Part shown: positions 25,798-34,313 of the stretch, piece after piece | Numbering within the stretch: position 1 is the first letter of the stretch | Layout of the letters: each line of letters opens with the position of its first letter | Virus record (IMG/VR): IMGVR_UViG_3300042895_001344 | Location: 1 to 64,000 of that record | Reading direction: 5' to 3' (one strand) | Length of the DNA stretch: 64,000 nucleotides | From: a virus | Position numbers and translations under genes: made by a program | The notes under the pieces: model-generated | Databases searched by the model: none | What the model saw: only the letters and a program-made list of their open reading frames with translations | What the model was told of the DNA's origin: nothing

Positions 25798-27447
25798 ATG
25801 AAAAACGTGTTGATAACCGGTTGTTCTGGTTTATTAGGAACATATTTAATAAAAAAATTCTTAACAATTCAAAATTCGTATAAAGTAATTGGAGTTGATA
25901 TTGTTGACACTAAATTAAATTTTAAACAGCCTAATTTTGTTTTTGAGAAATTAGATTTAACTGATGAAAAAAATATAAAATATCTTTTTGATAAGTATAA
26001 ACCTGATTTAGTAATCAATTCTTTTGGAATTAAAGGATCTCCATTGAAGGCTAAAAATCAACCTGTTGACTTTTTATACCCATCATTAAAAATTAATACT
26101 GAAATAATTAATCAATCATATAAAAATAATAGTTGGTTAATATTTGTTAGTTCGGTTGGGGTTTACTCTCCTGCTGAGAAATTTGTCGAAGATGATGTAT
26201 GGAAAACTTTACCTTCTGAGAACGATTGGTACCCTTCTTGGTCAAAAAGGGTTGGTGAACTTTTATTAGAGTCATATAAAGTGCAATATGGTTATGATAA
26301 ATGGTCCATCATAAGACCCGCAAACATATTTGGTGATTATGATGATTTTAGTGGTAATGGTACCGTAATATCAACTACAATTAAGAAAATATGGGAATCT
26401 GAAGGGACAATGGAATGTTGGGGAGATGGTAGTCCAACTAGAGACTTTGTATTTGGTGATGACGTTGCGGACGCAATATATAAAATGTATGAAAATAAAA
26501 TTAATGATATTGTAAATTTTGGTTCAGGAGAAGAAATTACTATTAAATCGATGATAGAAGATTTAATATCCATTAGTAAAAAGAATATTTCGATTACTTG
26601 GGATTCTTCAAAACCTAATGGTGATTTAAGAAGACAAATGGATACCACAAAACAAGAAAAATACGATTTATTACCAACAACTTCATTTAAAAGAGCGTTA
26701 GAAAGGACATATTATTACTACATTTCCCAATTTAAAACCGAAGAATTATCTTTTTTAAAAAGAGATTTGTTTGATAATGGATTTTATGTTGGTAAATTAG
26801 ACGAAATTTTTACTGATATAAATACATTAAATGGTAAAATAGAAGAATTAAAATCATTATCAAAAACTAAAGAATACTATAGTGCTAGATTTGATTACAA
26901 TTTAAGTGATAACGAACCTAGATATAAAATTAGTTTAAATGAAGAAGAATATGAAGAAAGGAAAAAATTTGTAAAAGAAAATAATAAAAAAGTGGTTCAA
27001 AAATGGTGGGAAAGCACAAGTCCTGTTTTTAACGAATTAAAAAATTATTTTAATGATGAAGTAGTAAAATGTTTAAAGAAAATTTATCCTGAATCAATTG
27101 GTAATGAATTACATAATTCTAATTTTACATTATATGAAAATGGAGATTTTATCACCCCACATAGAGATGGATTTAATATATCAAGATATTGTGTTATATT
27201 AATTTACTTATCAGATGAAAAAGACTACAATAATGGTGGTGGTGAATTAGTTATAATTGAAAATGGAGTAGAAGTTGTGGTCCCTCCTATAAAAGGTAAC
27301 TTCGCAATATTAGACTTTACAAGAAATAACGCAAATCACGCAGTTAATCCAGTTAAAAATGATTTCGTAAGATATACGTATATTAATTTTTATCAAAATG
27401 AAAAAATACATTTAGAAGAAATGGAAAAAAATACAAAATATAAATAA
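25798..27447 (+). CDS. SDR epimerase fused to 2OG-Fe(II) oxygenase
   Basis: A 549-residue fusion. Residues 1-310 are an extended SDR: VLITGCSGLLGTYLI (Rossmann), FVSSVGVY, GDGSPTRDFVFGDD. The catalytic region reads WYPSWSKRVGE, where Tyr lies 5 rather than 4 residues before Lys. Residues about 430-549 are a 2-oxoglutarate dioxygenase: FITPHRDGFN (H455, D457), NNANHAVNP (H514) and DFVRYTY (R525). It may modify the sugar that its partner SDRs make. The last third has strong oxygenase signatures, so a fusion rather than a misread frame is likely. Confidence 0.85.
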   Translation: MKNVLITGCSGLLGTYLIKKFLTIQNSYKVIGVDIVDTKLNFKQPNFVFEKLDLTDEKNIKYLFDKYKPDLVINSFGIKGSPLKAKNQPVDFLYPSLKINTEIINQSYKNNSWLIFVSSVGVYSPAEKFVEDDVWKTLPSENDWYPSWSKRVGELLLESYKVQYGYDKWSIIRPANIFGDYDDFSGNGTVISTTIKKIWESEGTMECWGDGSPTRDFVFGDDVADAIYKMYENKINDIVNFGSGEEITIKSMIEDLISISKKNISITWDSSKPNGDLRRQMDTTKQEKYDLLPTTSFKRALERTYYYYISQFKTEELSFLKRDLFDNGFYVGKLDEIFTDINTLNGKIEELKSLSKTKEYYSARFDYNLSDNEPRYKISLNEEEYEERKKFVKENNKKVVQKWWESTSPVFNELKNYFNDEVVKCLKKIYPESIGNELHNSNFTLYENGDFITPHRDGFNISRYCVILIYLSDEKDYNNGGGELVIIENGVEVVVPPIKGNFAILDFTRNNANHAVNPVKNDFVRYTYINFYQNEKIHLEEMEKNTKYK

Positions 27448-27448
27448 A

Positions 27449-28423
27449 ATGATAAATAAAAATTCAAGAATATTAATTACCGGTGGTTCGGGATTAGTAG
27501 GTCAAAACTTAACCGAAAGATTACTTAAAGAAGGTTACACTAATTTAAGAATAAATTTACACAAAAGAGGTGTTAGAAAAATTCATGATGGTGTTCATTA
27601 CACATATCACGATTTACAAACTTACGAAGGTTGTTTAACTGCAACTAAAGATGTGGATGTAGTATTTCACGCCGCAGCGTCAACATCTAATGCGGTAGAT
27701 ACTGTTGTTGATCCGTTAGCTCACGTTACACCTAACGTCGCAATGAATAACTTCTTAATTGACTCCAGTTGGAGAAATAAGGTTCAACATTACATCTTCT
27801 TATCATCTAACACAGTTTATCCACCAAAAGGAGATGAACCCGTTGTTGAGACTGATTTCTTATTTAATGAACCATATCCTGTTTACTTCCCTGTGGGTTG
27901 GATGAAAAGATATGCTGAGATTCAATGTGAATTGTATGGTAAGTATTTACCTGTTAAAATGAAATGTACCGTTGTTAGACCAGCCAATTTATTTGGTCCT
28001 CACGATAAGTATGATTTCAATAAATGTCACGTAACTCCAGCAACTATTCGTAAAGTGGCCGATAAAATGGATCCAATTCCAGTATGGGGTGATGGTAGTG
28101 AATTGAGAGATTTATTATACATTGAAGATTTTGTTGAGGCATTACAAGTTATTATGGAAAATGAGACTGAAATGTTTGAAGTTTATAATGTTGGGTCTAA
28201 TAAAGTTTATTCCGTATTAGAAGTATTAGAAATGATGAAAGTAATTGCTAACCATGACGCTCCAACTGAATTTATTAGTGGAAAACCTTCCATGATACCA
28301 ACTCGTAAAATTGATTCAAATAAAATTAAAGAAAAATTAGGGTGGGAATCTAAAACATCATTAACAACAGGTTTATCCTTAGCTTACAATTGGTATACTG
28401 AAAATAAAAACGAATTTAATTAA
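27449..28423 (+). CDS. SDR-family epimerase/dehydratase, Tyr-to-Val variant
   Basis: A 324-residue extended SDR with ILITGGSGLVGQNLTERLL, FHAAASTSN, IFLSSNTVYPP and VWGDGSELRDLLYIEDF. The catalytic motif, normally Y-x-x-x-K, reads VGWMKRYAE: the lysine is present but the residue four positions earlier is valine, read directly from the codons. It is therefore either altered in mechanism or uses a neighbouring Tyr. By length it resembles GDP-fucose synthase-like SDRs. Starts 1 base after the preceding gene. Confidence 0.83.
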   Translation: MINKNSRILITGGSGLVGQNLTERLLKEGYTNLRINLHKRGVRKIHDGVHYTYHDLQTYEGCLTATKDVDVVFHAAASTSNAVDTVVDPLAHVTPNVAMNNFLIDSSWRNKVQHYIFLSSNTVYPPKGDEPVVETDFLFNEPYPVYFPVGWMKRYAEIQCELYGKYLPVKMKCTVVRPANLFGPHDKYDFNKCHVTPATIRKVADKMDPIPVWGDGSELRDLLYIEDFVEALQVIMENETEMFEVYNVGSNKVYSVLEVLEMMKVIANHDAPTEFISGKPSMIPTRKIDSNKIKEKLGWESKTSLTTGLSLAYNWYTENKNEFN

Positions 28424-28424
28424 T

Positions 28425-29252
28425 ATGAAAGGATTATTATTTGGTGGTTGTTCATTTACATGGGGTCAAGGTCTATATTTCTATTCGGACTTACCTAAAC
28501 AAAAATACCCATTAAATGAATTCACATATCGACGTGAAGAATTAACCGACGCACATCTAAGATTTAAAGATACATTAAGATTTCCTCGTTTAGTTGCAAA
28601 TCACTTTAATACTTTTGAATTAGTTAAAGGTCAGAATGGTGGGAGTGAAGATGAAACATTTGATTTTTTACGTACAGTTTTTAAACATAAAATTAATGAA
28701 AAGCACGACCATTATGTAAGTGATAACATAGAATATGGGGATATTGAATATATAATTATTCAAACATCTCAAATTTGGCGTAATAAATTCTATTTTACAT
28801 TAAATGGTAAAGAAGATTATGCTATGATTTCATTGAATAATAATCATCACGGTTATAATTGGGATAACCTTTATAAATGGTTGATTGAAAATAATGAAAC
28901 AATTGAAAATGTTGTAAAATCTCATTTAAAAATACAATTAGATAGATTTGAAAATGAAGTGAAGTTTTATGAGGATAAGGGTATAAAAGTAAGATTTCTA
29001 TGTTGGGAACCTGATTTCTATTATGAATTGGATAAATACCCATATCTTAGAGAGAGATTCGTACCAATTTTTTACAATGATGTAAGATATAATACAATAC
29101 GTAAAATGCACGATGAGAATCCACATTTAAAGATCAAGGGTGATGTTGTATTTTTCGGTGATAATATTCCCGATGATCATCATCCATCAAAAGAATGTCA
29201 TAAGGTGATTGCTGAAAGTATAATTAGAAGACTTGAATCTGAAATAAAATAA
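28425..29252 (+). CDS. SGNH-like protein, GCSF variant
   Basis: A 275-residue SGNH protein: LLFGGCSFTWGQG (block I with Cys before Ser), KGQNGGSEDE (block II/III), IIIQTSQIWRNKF (T-x-x-x-R motif), and IPDDHHPSKECHKVIAE (C-terminal Asp-x-His). Followed by a paralogue that overlaps by one base. The two are nearly alike in block order (GCSFTWGQGLY; TDAH; FPRLVANHF). Predicted acyl-transfer or esterase role on a sugar; exact reaction unknown. Confidence 0.8.
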   Translation: MKGLLFGGCSFTWGQGLYFYSDLPKQKYPLNEFTYRREELTDAHLRFKDTLRFPRLVANHFNTFELVKGQNGGSEDETFDFLRTVFKHKINEKHDHYVSDNIEYGDIEYIIIQTSQIWRNKFYFTLNGKEDYAMISLNNNHHGYNWDNLYKWLIENNETIENVVKSHLKIQLDRFENEVKFYEDKGIKVRFLCWEPDFYYELDKYPYLRERFVPIFYNDVRYNTIRKMHDENPHLKIKGDVVFFGDNIPDDHHPSKECHKVIAESIIRRLESEIK

Positions 29253-30028
29253 TGAAAGGTATAATATTCGCCGGTTGTTCGTTTACTTGGGGTCAGGGAT
29301 TGTATTATTATTCCACTATGAAAAATGTGGTTAATCAAGGAAATCAATTTAAACCTAATTTATTAACAGATGCACACATTCGTTATAAAAATATATTTAG
29401 ATTTCCAAGATTGGTGGCTAATCATTTTAATGGATTTGAAATTGTTAGAGAACCGAATGGTGGTAATGATATAACGTCAATCGATTTTGTTAACAACTTA
29501 TTCGATAAATATAAATTTAATGATGGAGGTAAATATGATTATTCGGAAATTGATTATATTATATTACAAACATCTCAAATTGTTAGGAACCATTTTGATG
29601 TTGGGGTGGGTGGTAAATTAAAAACATTATCCTGTAGTCAAAACGATTCTAAGTTAACAAAATATTTAGTAGAAAATAACATAACATTTAATGAATGGTT
29701 TAATATATTTACAGGACAAGTATTTCAAAAAATAAAAGATTTTATTATATTCTACGAAAATAAAGGTATTAAAACTAAGATATGGTGTTGGCAAGATGAT
29801 TTATTAAAATATATTAAAACAGATTCTTATTTTTCAGATAAATTTATTAAATTTGAATATGAAGGACAAACATATGATTGTTTAGATTATATGATAAATT
29901 TGAATGAAAATTTACTTATATCAAATGATAAAATTAATTTTACAGAATTGATACCGGATCAACATCCATCTAAATTATGTCATGAAATAATTGCCAAAAA
30001 TATAATAAAAAATATAGAAAATAAATAA
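29252..30028 (+). CDS. SGNH-like protein, GCSF variant
   Basis: A 258-residue paralogue of the gene just upstream. FAGCSFTWGQGLYYYS is block I, EPNGGNDITS the block II/III region, IILQTSQIVRNHF the T-x-x-x-R motif, and IPDQHPSKLCHEIIAK the C-terminal catalytic-type His. Sequence similarity is highest in the first 75 residues. The start is a TAATG overlap with the upstream gene. Same function is expected with a different acyl or sugar target. Confidence 0.8.
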   Translation: MKGIIFAGCSFTWGQGLYYYSTMKNVVNQGNQFKPNLLTDAHIRYKNIFRFPRLVANHFNGFEIVREPNGGNDITSIDFVNNLFDKYKFNDGGKYDYSEIDYIILQTSQIVRNHFDVGVGGKLKTLSCSQNDSKLTKYLVENNITFNEWFNIFTGQVFQKIKDFIIFYENKGIKTKIWCWQDDLLKYIKTDSYFSDKFIKFEYEGQTYDCLDYMINLNENLLISNDKINFTELIPDQHPSKLCHEIIAKNIIKNIENK

Positions 30029-30030
30029 TT

Positions 30031-30576
30031 ATGAGTTCACCAGAATATACCCCATATAAGGACGCACTAACAAATTCAATGACTTACCTTGGTCAACAGG
30101 AAGATACTGTATTTATAGGTCAACAGGTTCTTTGGCACGGTAATCCAATGAGTACGACCATTGGTGATGTTCCTAAAGAAAAACTAATTGAACTTCCCGT
30201 TATGGAAGAATCTCAAATGGGTATGTCATTAGGAATGGCTATGGCTGGTAAGTTTGTCGTTACATTCTACCCTCGTTGGGATTTTGTAATATGTTCAACA
30301 AATCAATTAGTTAACCATGTTGATAAAATTGGATTAATGAGTCAAGGTAAATGGCAACCTAATATGATTATTCGTTTAGGTAAGGGTTCTGATAAACCGT
30401 TAGATCCAGGTCATCAACACAGAGGTAATTACTTTGAGGAATTCAAATCCATGTGTCCTAATATTAATTTTATTGATTTAAAGGATTGGAACGATATTGA
30501 ATTACATTATAAAAACGCATACGAAAAAGGTGGTATTCATGTAATTGTGGAATATCCTGAATTATATTATATTTAA
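30031..30576 (+). CDS. Thiamine diphosphate enzyme, E1-beta-like subunit
   Basis: A 181-residue protein matching the transketolase pyrimidine-binding domain: DTVFIGQQVLWHGNPM, LPVMEESQMGMSLGMAMAG with the catalytic glutamate, FYPRWDFVICSTNQLVNHV and MIIRLGKGS. The usual C-terminal transketolase_C domain is absent, so it is a stripped-down beta subunit. Its alpha partner is at 23914-24549. The last 15 bases overlap the end of a convergent radical SAM gene. This is the last gene of the plus-strand island. Confidence 0.8.
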   Translation: MSSPEYTPYKDALTNSMTYLGQQEDTVFIGQQVLWHGNPMSTTIGDVPKEKLIELPVMEESQMGMSLGMAMAGKFVVTFYPRWDFVICSTNQLVNHVDKIGLMSQGKWQPNMIIRLGKGSDKPLDPGHQHRGNYFEEFKSMCPNINFIDLKDWNDIELHYKNAYEKGGIHVIVEYPELYYI

Positions 30577-31644
30577 TTTTTTATTAACTAAATGATGGAA
30601 ATTATGTGTAACAATTTTCTTTTTATTTATATAATATAATTCATTCATGAATGAATTAAAAAATGGATGATCTTCTTTAAAAACTTGTATTTTTTTAACT
30701 TCTTCTTCGGTGTATGCACCATCTCCCCAATGTACATGTTGTGTATAATTAATATGTAATTTAAAACTACTACTTTTAAAAATATCTGTCATTATATTAT
30801 AAAACATTCCCATTTCTAAATAATTTTTCTCACTTACAACAAAAGACAATGTTAAATAATTAATAGTATCAATTGTACTTATAAATTTGAGATTACCTAA
30901 TAACATATCCCAATCACCATTTAATCTGGTAATATTTTCGTAAGTATATTTAGTTCCCGCATCTATACTAATTTCAATAGATCCTATATATTTTTTCGCT
31001 TGTAATGAATTCCACATTTTTTCATTTAACATTTTACCGTTAGTAATAATGTTTATATATTGTAAATTTGGATATTTTTTAATATCAAAATTAATTAAAT
31101 AGTTTCTATAAATTTTAGAATAAAATGGATCTCCACTACCAGTTATTAATATTGTTTTTATATGACTGGCAAATTTAGTCTCAATTTCATAAAGAGTTTT
31201 TAATTTATCTTGATGTTTTTTAGAATTTTCATCATCATTTGAAACTAAGTCCAATCTACAAGATGGACATTTAAAATTACAACTTCTATCAAAACCAAAT
31301 AAAACGTTCTCAGGATGGGTTTCTATTTTTTCAACATCTTCGATTGAGTTAATTTTATGATAGTTTAGAAATTTTTCTTTTTCTATGAAATTAATTGGTA
31401 TTTCGTTTGTGTTTAATAATCTATTTAAACTAGGACACACATTATGATCACAATGTCTATATGTTCCATCTAATACTGATTTCCGTATATCAATTGCCGT
31501 ATTAGTATCCCACTCTATTTCTTCTTTGCCGTCTCTAATACTTGTTGGACACCATGAGGGGCAACAAACATACACTTGATATGGTTGTAAGTCCATATAA
31601 CTAAACGGGTTAGTACAAACATATTTATTTAACTTATCCTTCAT
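30562..31644 (-). CDS. Radical SAM protein
   Basis: A 360-residue radical SAM enzyme. The CxxxCxxC cluster motif is DRSCNFKCPSCRLD (C122, C126, C129). The cysteines before it (CCPSWC, CDHNVC) suggest additional cluster or metal sites, as in SPASM/twitch-type proteins. ILITGSGDPFYSK matches the SAM-binding region. I take the ATG at 31644 (MKDKLNKYVC); earlier in-frame codons would extend it across the next gene. The start overlaps the upstream small-protein gene by 11 bases. Substrate unknown; peptide or glycan modification is possible. Confidence 0.78.
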   Translation of the reverse strand: MKDKLNKYVCTNPFSYMDLQPYQVYVCCPSWCPTSIRDGKEEIEWDTNTAIDIRKSVLDGTYRHCDHNVCPSLNRLLNTNEIPINFIEKEKFLNYHKINSIEDVEKIETHPENVLFGFDRSCNFKCPSCRLDLVSNDDENSKKHQDKLKTLYEIETKFASHIKTILITGSGDPFYSKIYRNYLINFDIKKYPNLQYINIITNGKMLNEKMWNSLQAKKYIGSIEISIDAGTKYTYENITRLNGDWDMLLGNLKFISTIDTINYLTLSFVVSEKNYLEMGMFYNIMTDIFKSSSFKLHINYTQHVHWGDGAYTEEEVKKIQVFKEDHPFFNSFMNELYYINKKKIVTHNFHHLVNKKLNII

Positions 31645-32062
31645 TTTCTTCTTTTGTTGGCCAACTAACTTCCCAATCTTTAAAATCAGCCGCAATACAA
31701 TCAATTTTATAATCTTTTCTTCCACCAACAACTTCTTGTATTTTATTCTTGGCGGTATTTCTTATACCATTTAATCCGTGAGTTAACGATAACATACTTG
31801 GTCCTTCTTTTCCACTTCTTACATTAGATTCGTTATGCCAAATGTGTAAATTCATTTGTGCACATACAATAACCGCTCTCAACATCTCACCAGTTATAAC
31901 AACATCTTTCTCACTTAAAATAAGTTGTATGTCGTGTGTGATATCAGCAATTTCTTTAGCGTATTCTTCTTTATGTTCAGTTATAAACACTTCTTTTAAT
32001 TGTACAATCGAAAGTCTATCAATTAACTCCGATAATGTTGGTAAAAATCTTCTTTGTTCCAT
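31634..32062 (-). CDS. Conserved phage protein, unknown function
   Basis: A 142-residue helical protein. It contains LPTLSELIDRLSIVQLKE near the start, LRAVIVCAQMNLHIWHNES in the middle and SLTHGLNGIRNTAKNKI. No catalytic motif or signal peptide is seen. The SELIDRLSI pattern with paired helices recalls small phage and cluster proteins near glycosyltransferases, but I cannot assign a family. It sits between an SGNH gene upstream (1-base overlap) and a radical SAM gene downstream, so it is probably part of that operon. Confidence 0.55.
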   Translation of the reverse strand: MEQRRFLPTLSELIDRLSIVQLKEVFITEHKEEYAKEIADITHDIQLILSEKDVVITGEMLRAVIVCAQMNLHIWHNESNVRSGKEGPSMLSLTHGLNGIRNTAKNKIQEVVGGRKDYKIDCIAADFKDWEVSWPTKEENEG

Positions 32063-33027
32063 TATATTAATTTGTTTTGTTTTTTTATTTCTGATAAATA
32101 ATCATTTTTTATTATAAAATCATACATAGTTTTTGCAATCTCAGTATGAGCTTTTATTGACGGGTGTGCACAGGGTGTTATATATCCACCTTTTGACATT
32201 TTTTTATTTGAGTACGCGTAATCGTAATATTTTGCCGATGATTCTACACCTATTAAATCGTCTCTATTCTCTAAATGACATAACATGTCAGCAACACAAG
32301 AAAAACCTCCTGGTTTGAGGTAACTATCCCAATTAACCATAGTCATCAATTCATTAAGATAATGAATATTACCATAAAGATAGTTTTCCTTTGTTTTTTC
32401 TCCTCTTATTTTTTTATAAAATGATTCATTGTTATAATCTGTTGAGAAAGCACTTGTTAATATTAATTTTGCATTATTTGCTTTACACCATGTTTGAGCT
32501 TCATGAATGTTCAATATTAATTCTATTGTTGCGGATCTATCTGAATAGATATGAGTAAGATACTCATTCCATAAACCTCTTTCATCTCCGACATGTGAAT
32601 CGGTTGGCCACATTGTTTTAAAATGAATATGTTGATTTAAATTTTTATGTACAAAATCAAATCTCTCCATACCTGTTAACATGAAAATAACTATTTTTTC
32701 TTTTATATTTTCAAATTTAAACGCGGGGTGCATTGATAATTGTTTAACAGATGCTCGATTACCTCTACCTACCATACCTAAATTAATCGACATATAATCT
32801 GTTAAATGGTTTTTACATAATTGATTTACCCATGAGTTTTCATAAAAGATTGTATCCACGATTTTTTCGTCGGATTCAGGAACATTTTTCATATCCCAAT
32901 TATATTTTTTCCATATATCTTCACTACAAGCACCTTGTCCTTGTGTAAAACTATCTCCAATACCAATTATAACTTTAGAATCTGTAGTTAATTTTCTAAT
33001 TAAATCGTATTTATACCAATCAAACAT
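32062..33027 (-). CDS. SGNH hydrolase-like protein
   Basis: A 321-residue SGNH protein, longest of the set. VIIGIGDSFTQGQGAC is block I with the normal Asp, NLGMVGRGNRASVKQ the block II/III glycine and asparagine, IFMLTGMERFDFV the T-x-x-x-R-F motif and ITPCAHPSIKAHTEI the C-terminal histidine region. An insert of about 60 residues precedes the last motif. Overlaps the glycosyltransferase gene upstream by 1 base. Predicted acyl-group handling on a glycan. Confidence 0.78.
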   Translation of the reverse strand: MFDWYKYDLIRKLTTDSKVIIGIGDSFTQGQGACSEDIWKKYNWDMKNVPESDEKIVDTIFYENSWVNQLCKNHLTDYMSINLGMVGRGNRASVKQLSMHPAFKFENIKEKIVIFMLTGMERFDFVHKNLNQHIHFKTMWPTDSHVGDERGLWNEYLTHIYSDRSATIELILNIHEAQTWCKANNAKLILTSAFSTDYNNESFYKKIRGEKTKENYLYGNIHYLNELMTMVNWDSYLKPGGFSCVADMLCHLENRDDLIGVESSAKYYDYAYSNKKMSKGGYITPCAHPSIKAHTEIAKTMYDFIIKNDYLSEIKKQNKLI

Positions 33028-34313
33028 TAAATTAAATTTTTAATTTTATTTGTATGATTACAATAATTTTTTAAATTGGTATACGCTTCAGGTAATTTAA
33101 ATAATTTACCAACCAATACTGATTGATTATATTTTATAATTTCTTCCATAGAAGAAAACCATTTTAATTTATCTTGAATATCATCAACTTTTTTAATTGA
33201 CTCAATAATATATTGTAACCTTTCATGTGTCGGTAAATGATCATATCCCTCATCTATAAAACCATCAAATGTTTTATATCCAATTTTTTTCATCATTTCC
33301 ATACTATCCTTATTCCCCATTATAATAAATGGACTATTACATGCAATAACTTTAAATGTTTTTTCACTTAAAAACATGGTTTCGTCACTATCACCACAAT
33401 GAGCTTCACTAATAACCGTCATAAATGTATCTAATGAAATTTGATTATTGAATCTTCTAATATAGAAATTATCATCAAATTCATCGTTACTTTTTTCATG
33501 TACTAAAAGTGGTAATCCAACTAATATTTCGTCTATACGTTCTTTACTTATTTCTTGTCCTTCAAATATATAACCATGTTTATCGAATGAGTTCATACTA
33601 ACTAATCCCTTGTTAATTAATCCCGCTTGATGTAAGTAATTATAAAACCAAACTCTTTGTAATCTAATTCTTTTATTTAAACAAGCGAAAGTTTTAATAT
33701 GAGATATATTTTCTGTTTTATGTGTGATGTGATCTTCAAATGTTGGTAATGGGTGGTTATCTCTGATTTTTTCATAACACATCATCCCCATATCTAATTC
33801 AAAATGTGAATATGGTATAACTTTAATCTTTTCAATTACATCATTGTCTTTTGTCCATTTTTCATATGTTTCATCGGCAATCATATTACCAGTAACATAA
33901 ATGATACGTGTTGGTGAAACATTCCATTCTTTACATTCTTTATGAAACCACTCCCATAACCAAGGTGTTTGATACCCCTCTAAACTTTGATCCAACATAA
34001 CATAAGCTTTATTATTTCTTAAGTCAGTTAGATATTTTTCATTAAGATAAAAGAAAAAACTTTTAACCCTAGGGTCATACCCTGTCCAATCATCGGGACT
34101 ATGGTTTACTGATGTTGGGATTATATACTCTTCATCAATTATTTCATCTACCGAATAATAATTTAACTCTCCATTAATATTTGATAATTGGCAATTAATG
34201 TTTGTTGCGGTTAATAATGGTGATATACCAAACCTATTAATCCCTGATCTATTAATATCTTTACAGGAAGTAAAATTAGCCAGATTAAACTTATCTTCAA
34301 AAACAAAATTCAT
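33027..34313 (-). CDS. Glycosyltransferase-like protein, divergent member of phage GT-B family
   Basis: A 428-residue protein related to those at 18507-22321 and 24534-25796, with greatest similarity to the first half of the duplicated protein. TFACLNKRIRLQRVWFYNY replaces the usual HR block, and TVISEAHCGDSDETMFLSEK followed by TFKVIACNSPFIIMG is the TES/SEK equivalent; KTFDGFIDEGYDHL also aligns. It lacks the family H in the HR motif (LQR). A donor-sugar role is inferred. It overlaps the radical SAM gene upstream by 1 base and the SGNH gene downstream by 1 base. Confidence 0.68.
   Translation of the reverse strand: MNFVFEDKFNLANFTSCKDINRSGINRFGISPLLTATNINCQLSNINGELNYYSVDEIIDEEYIIPTSVNHSPDDWTGYDPRVKSFFFYLNEKYLTDLRNNKAYVMLDQSLEGYQTPWLWEWFHKECKEWNVSPTRIIYVTGNMIADETYEKWTKDNDVIEKIKVIPYSHFELDMGMMCYEKIRDNHPLPTFEDHITHKTENISHIKTFACLNKRIRLQRVWFYNYLHQAGLINKGLVSMNSFDKHGYIFEGQEISKERIDEILVGLPLLVHEKSNDEFDDNFYIRRFNNQISLDTFMTVISEAHCGDSDETMFLSEKTFKVIACNSPFIIMGNKDSMEMMKKIGYKTFDGFIDEGYDHLPTHERLQYIIESIKKVDDIQDKLKWFSSMEEIIKYNQSVLVGKLFKLPEAYTNLKNYCNHTNKIKNLI

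Noticed and set aside
31645-31731. 29-residue N-terminal extension of the radical SAM protein
   Set aside because: It lies wholly inside the preceding gene and has no family match; the ATG at 31644 is a better start.
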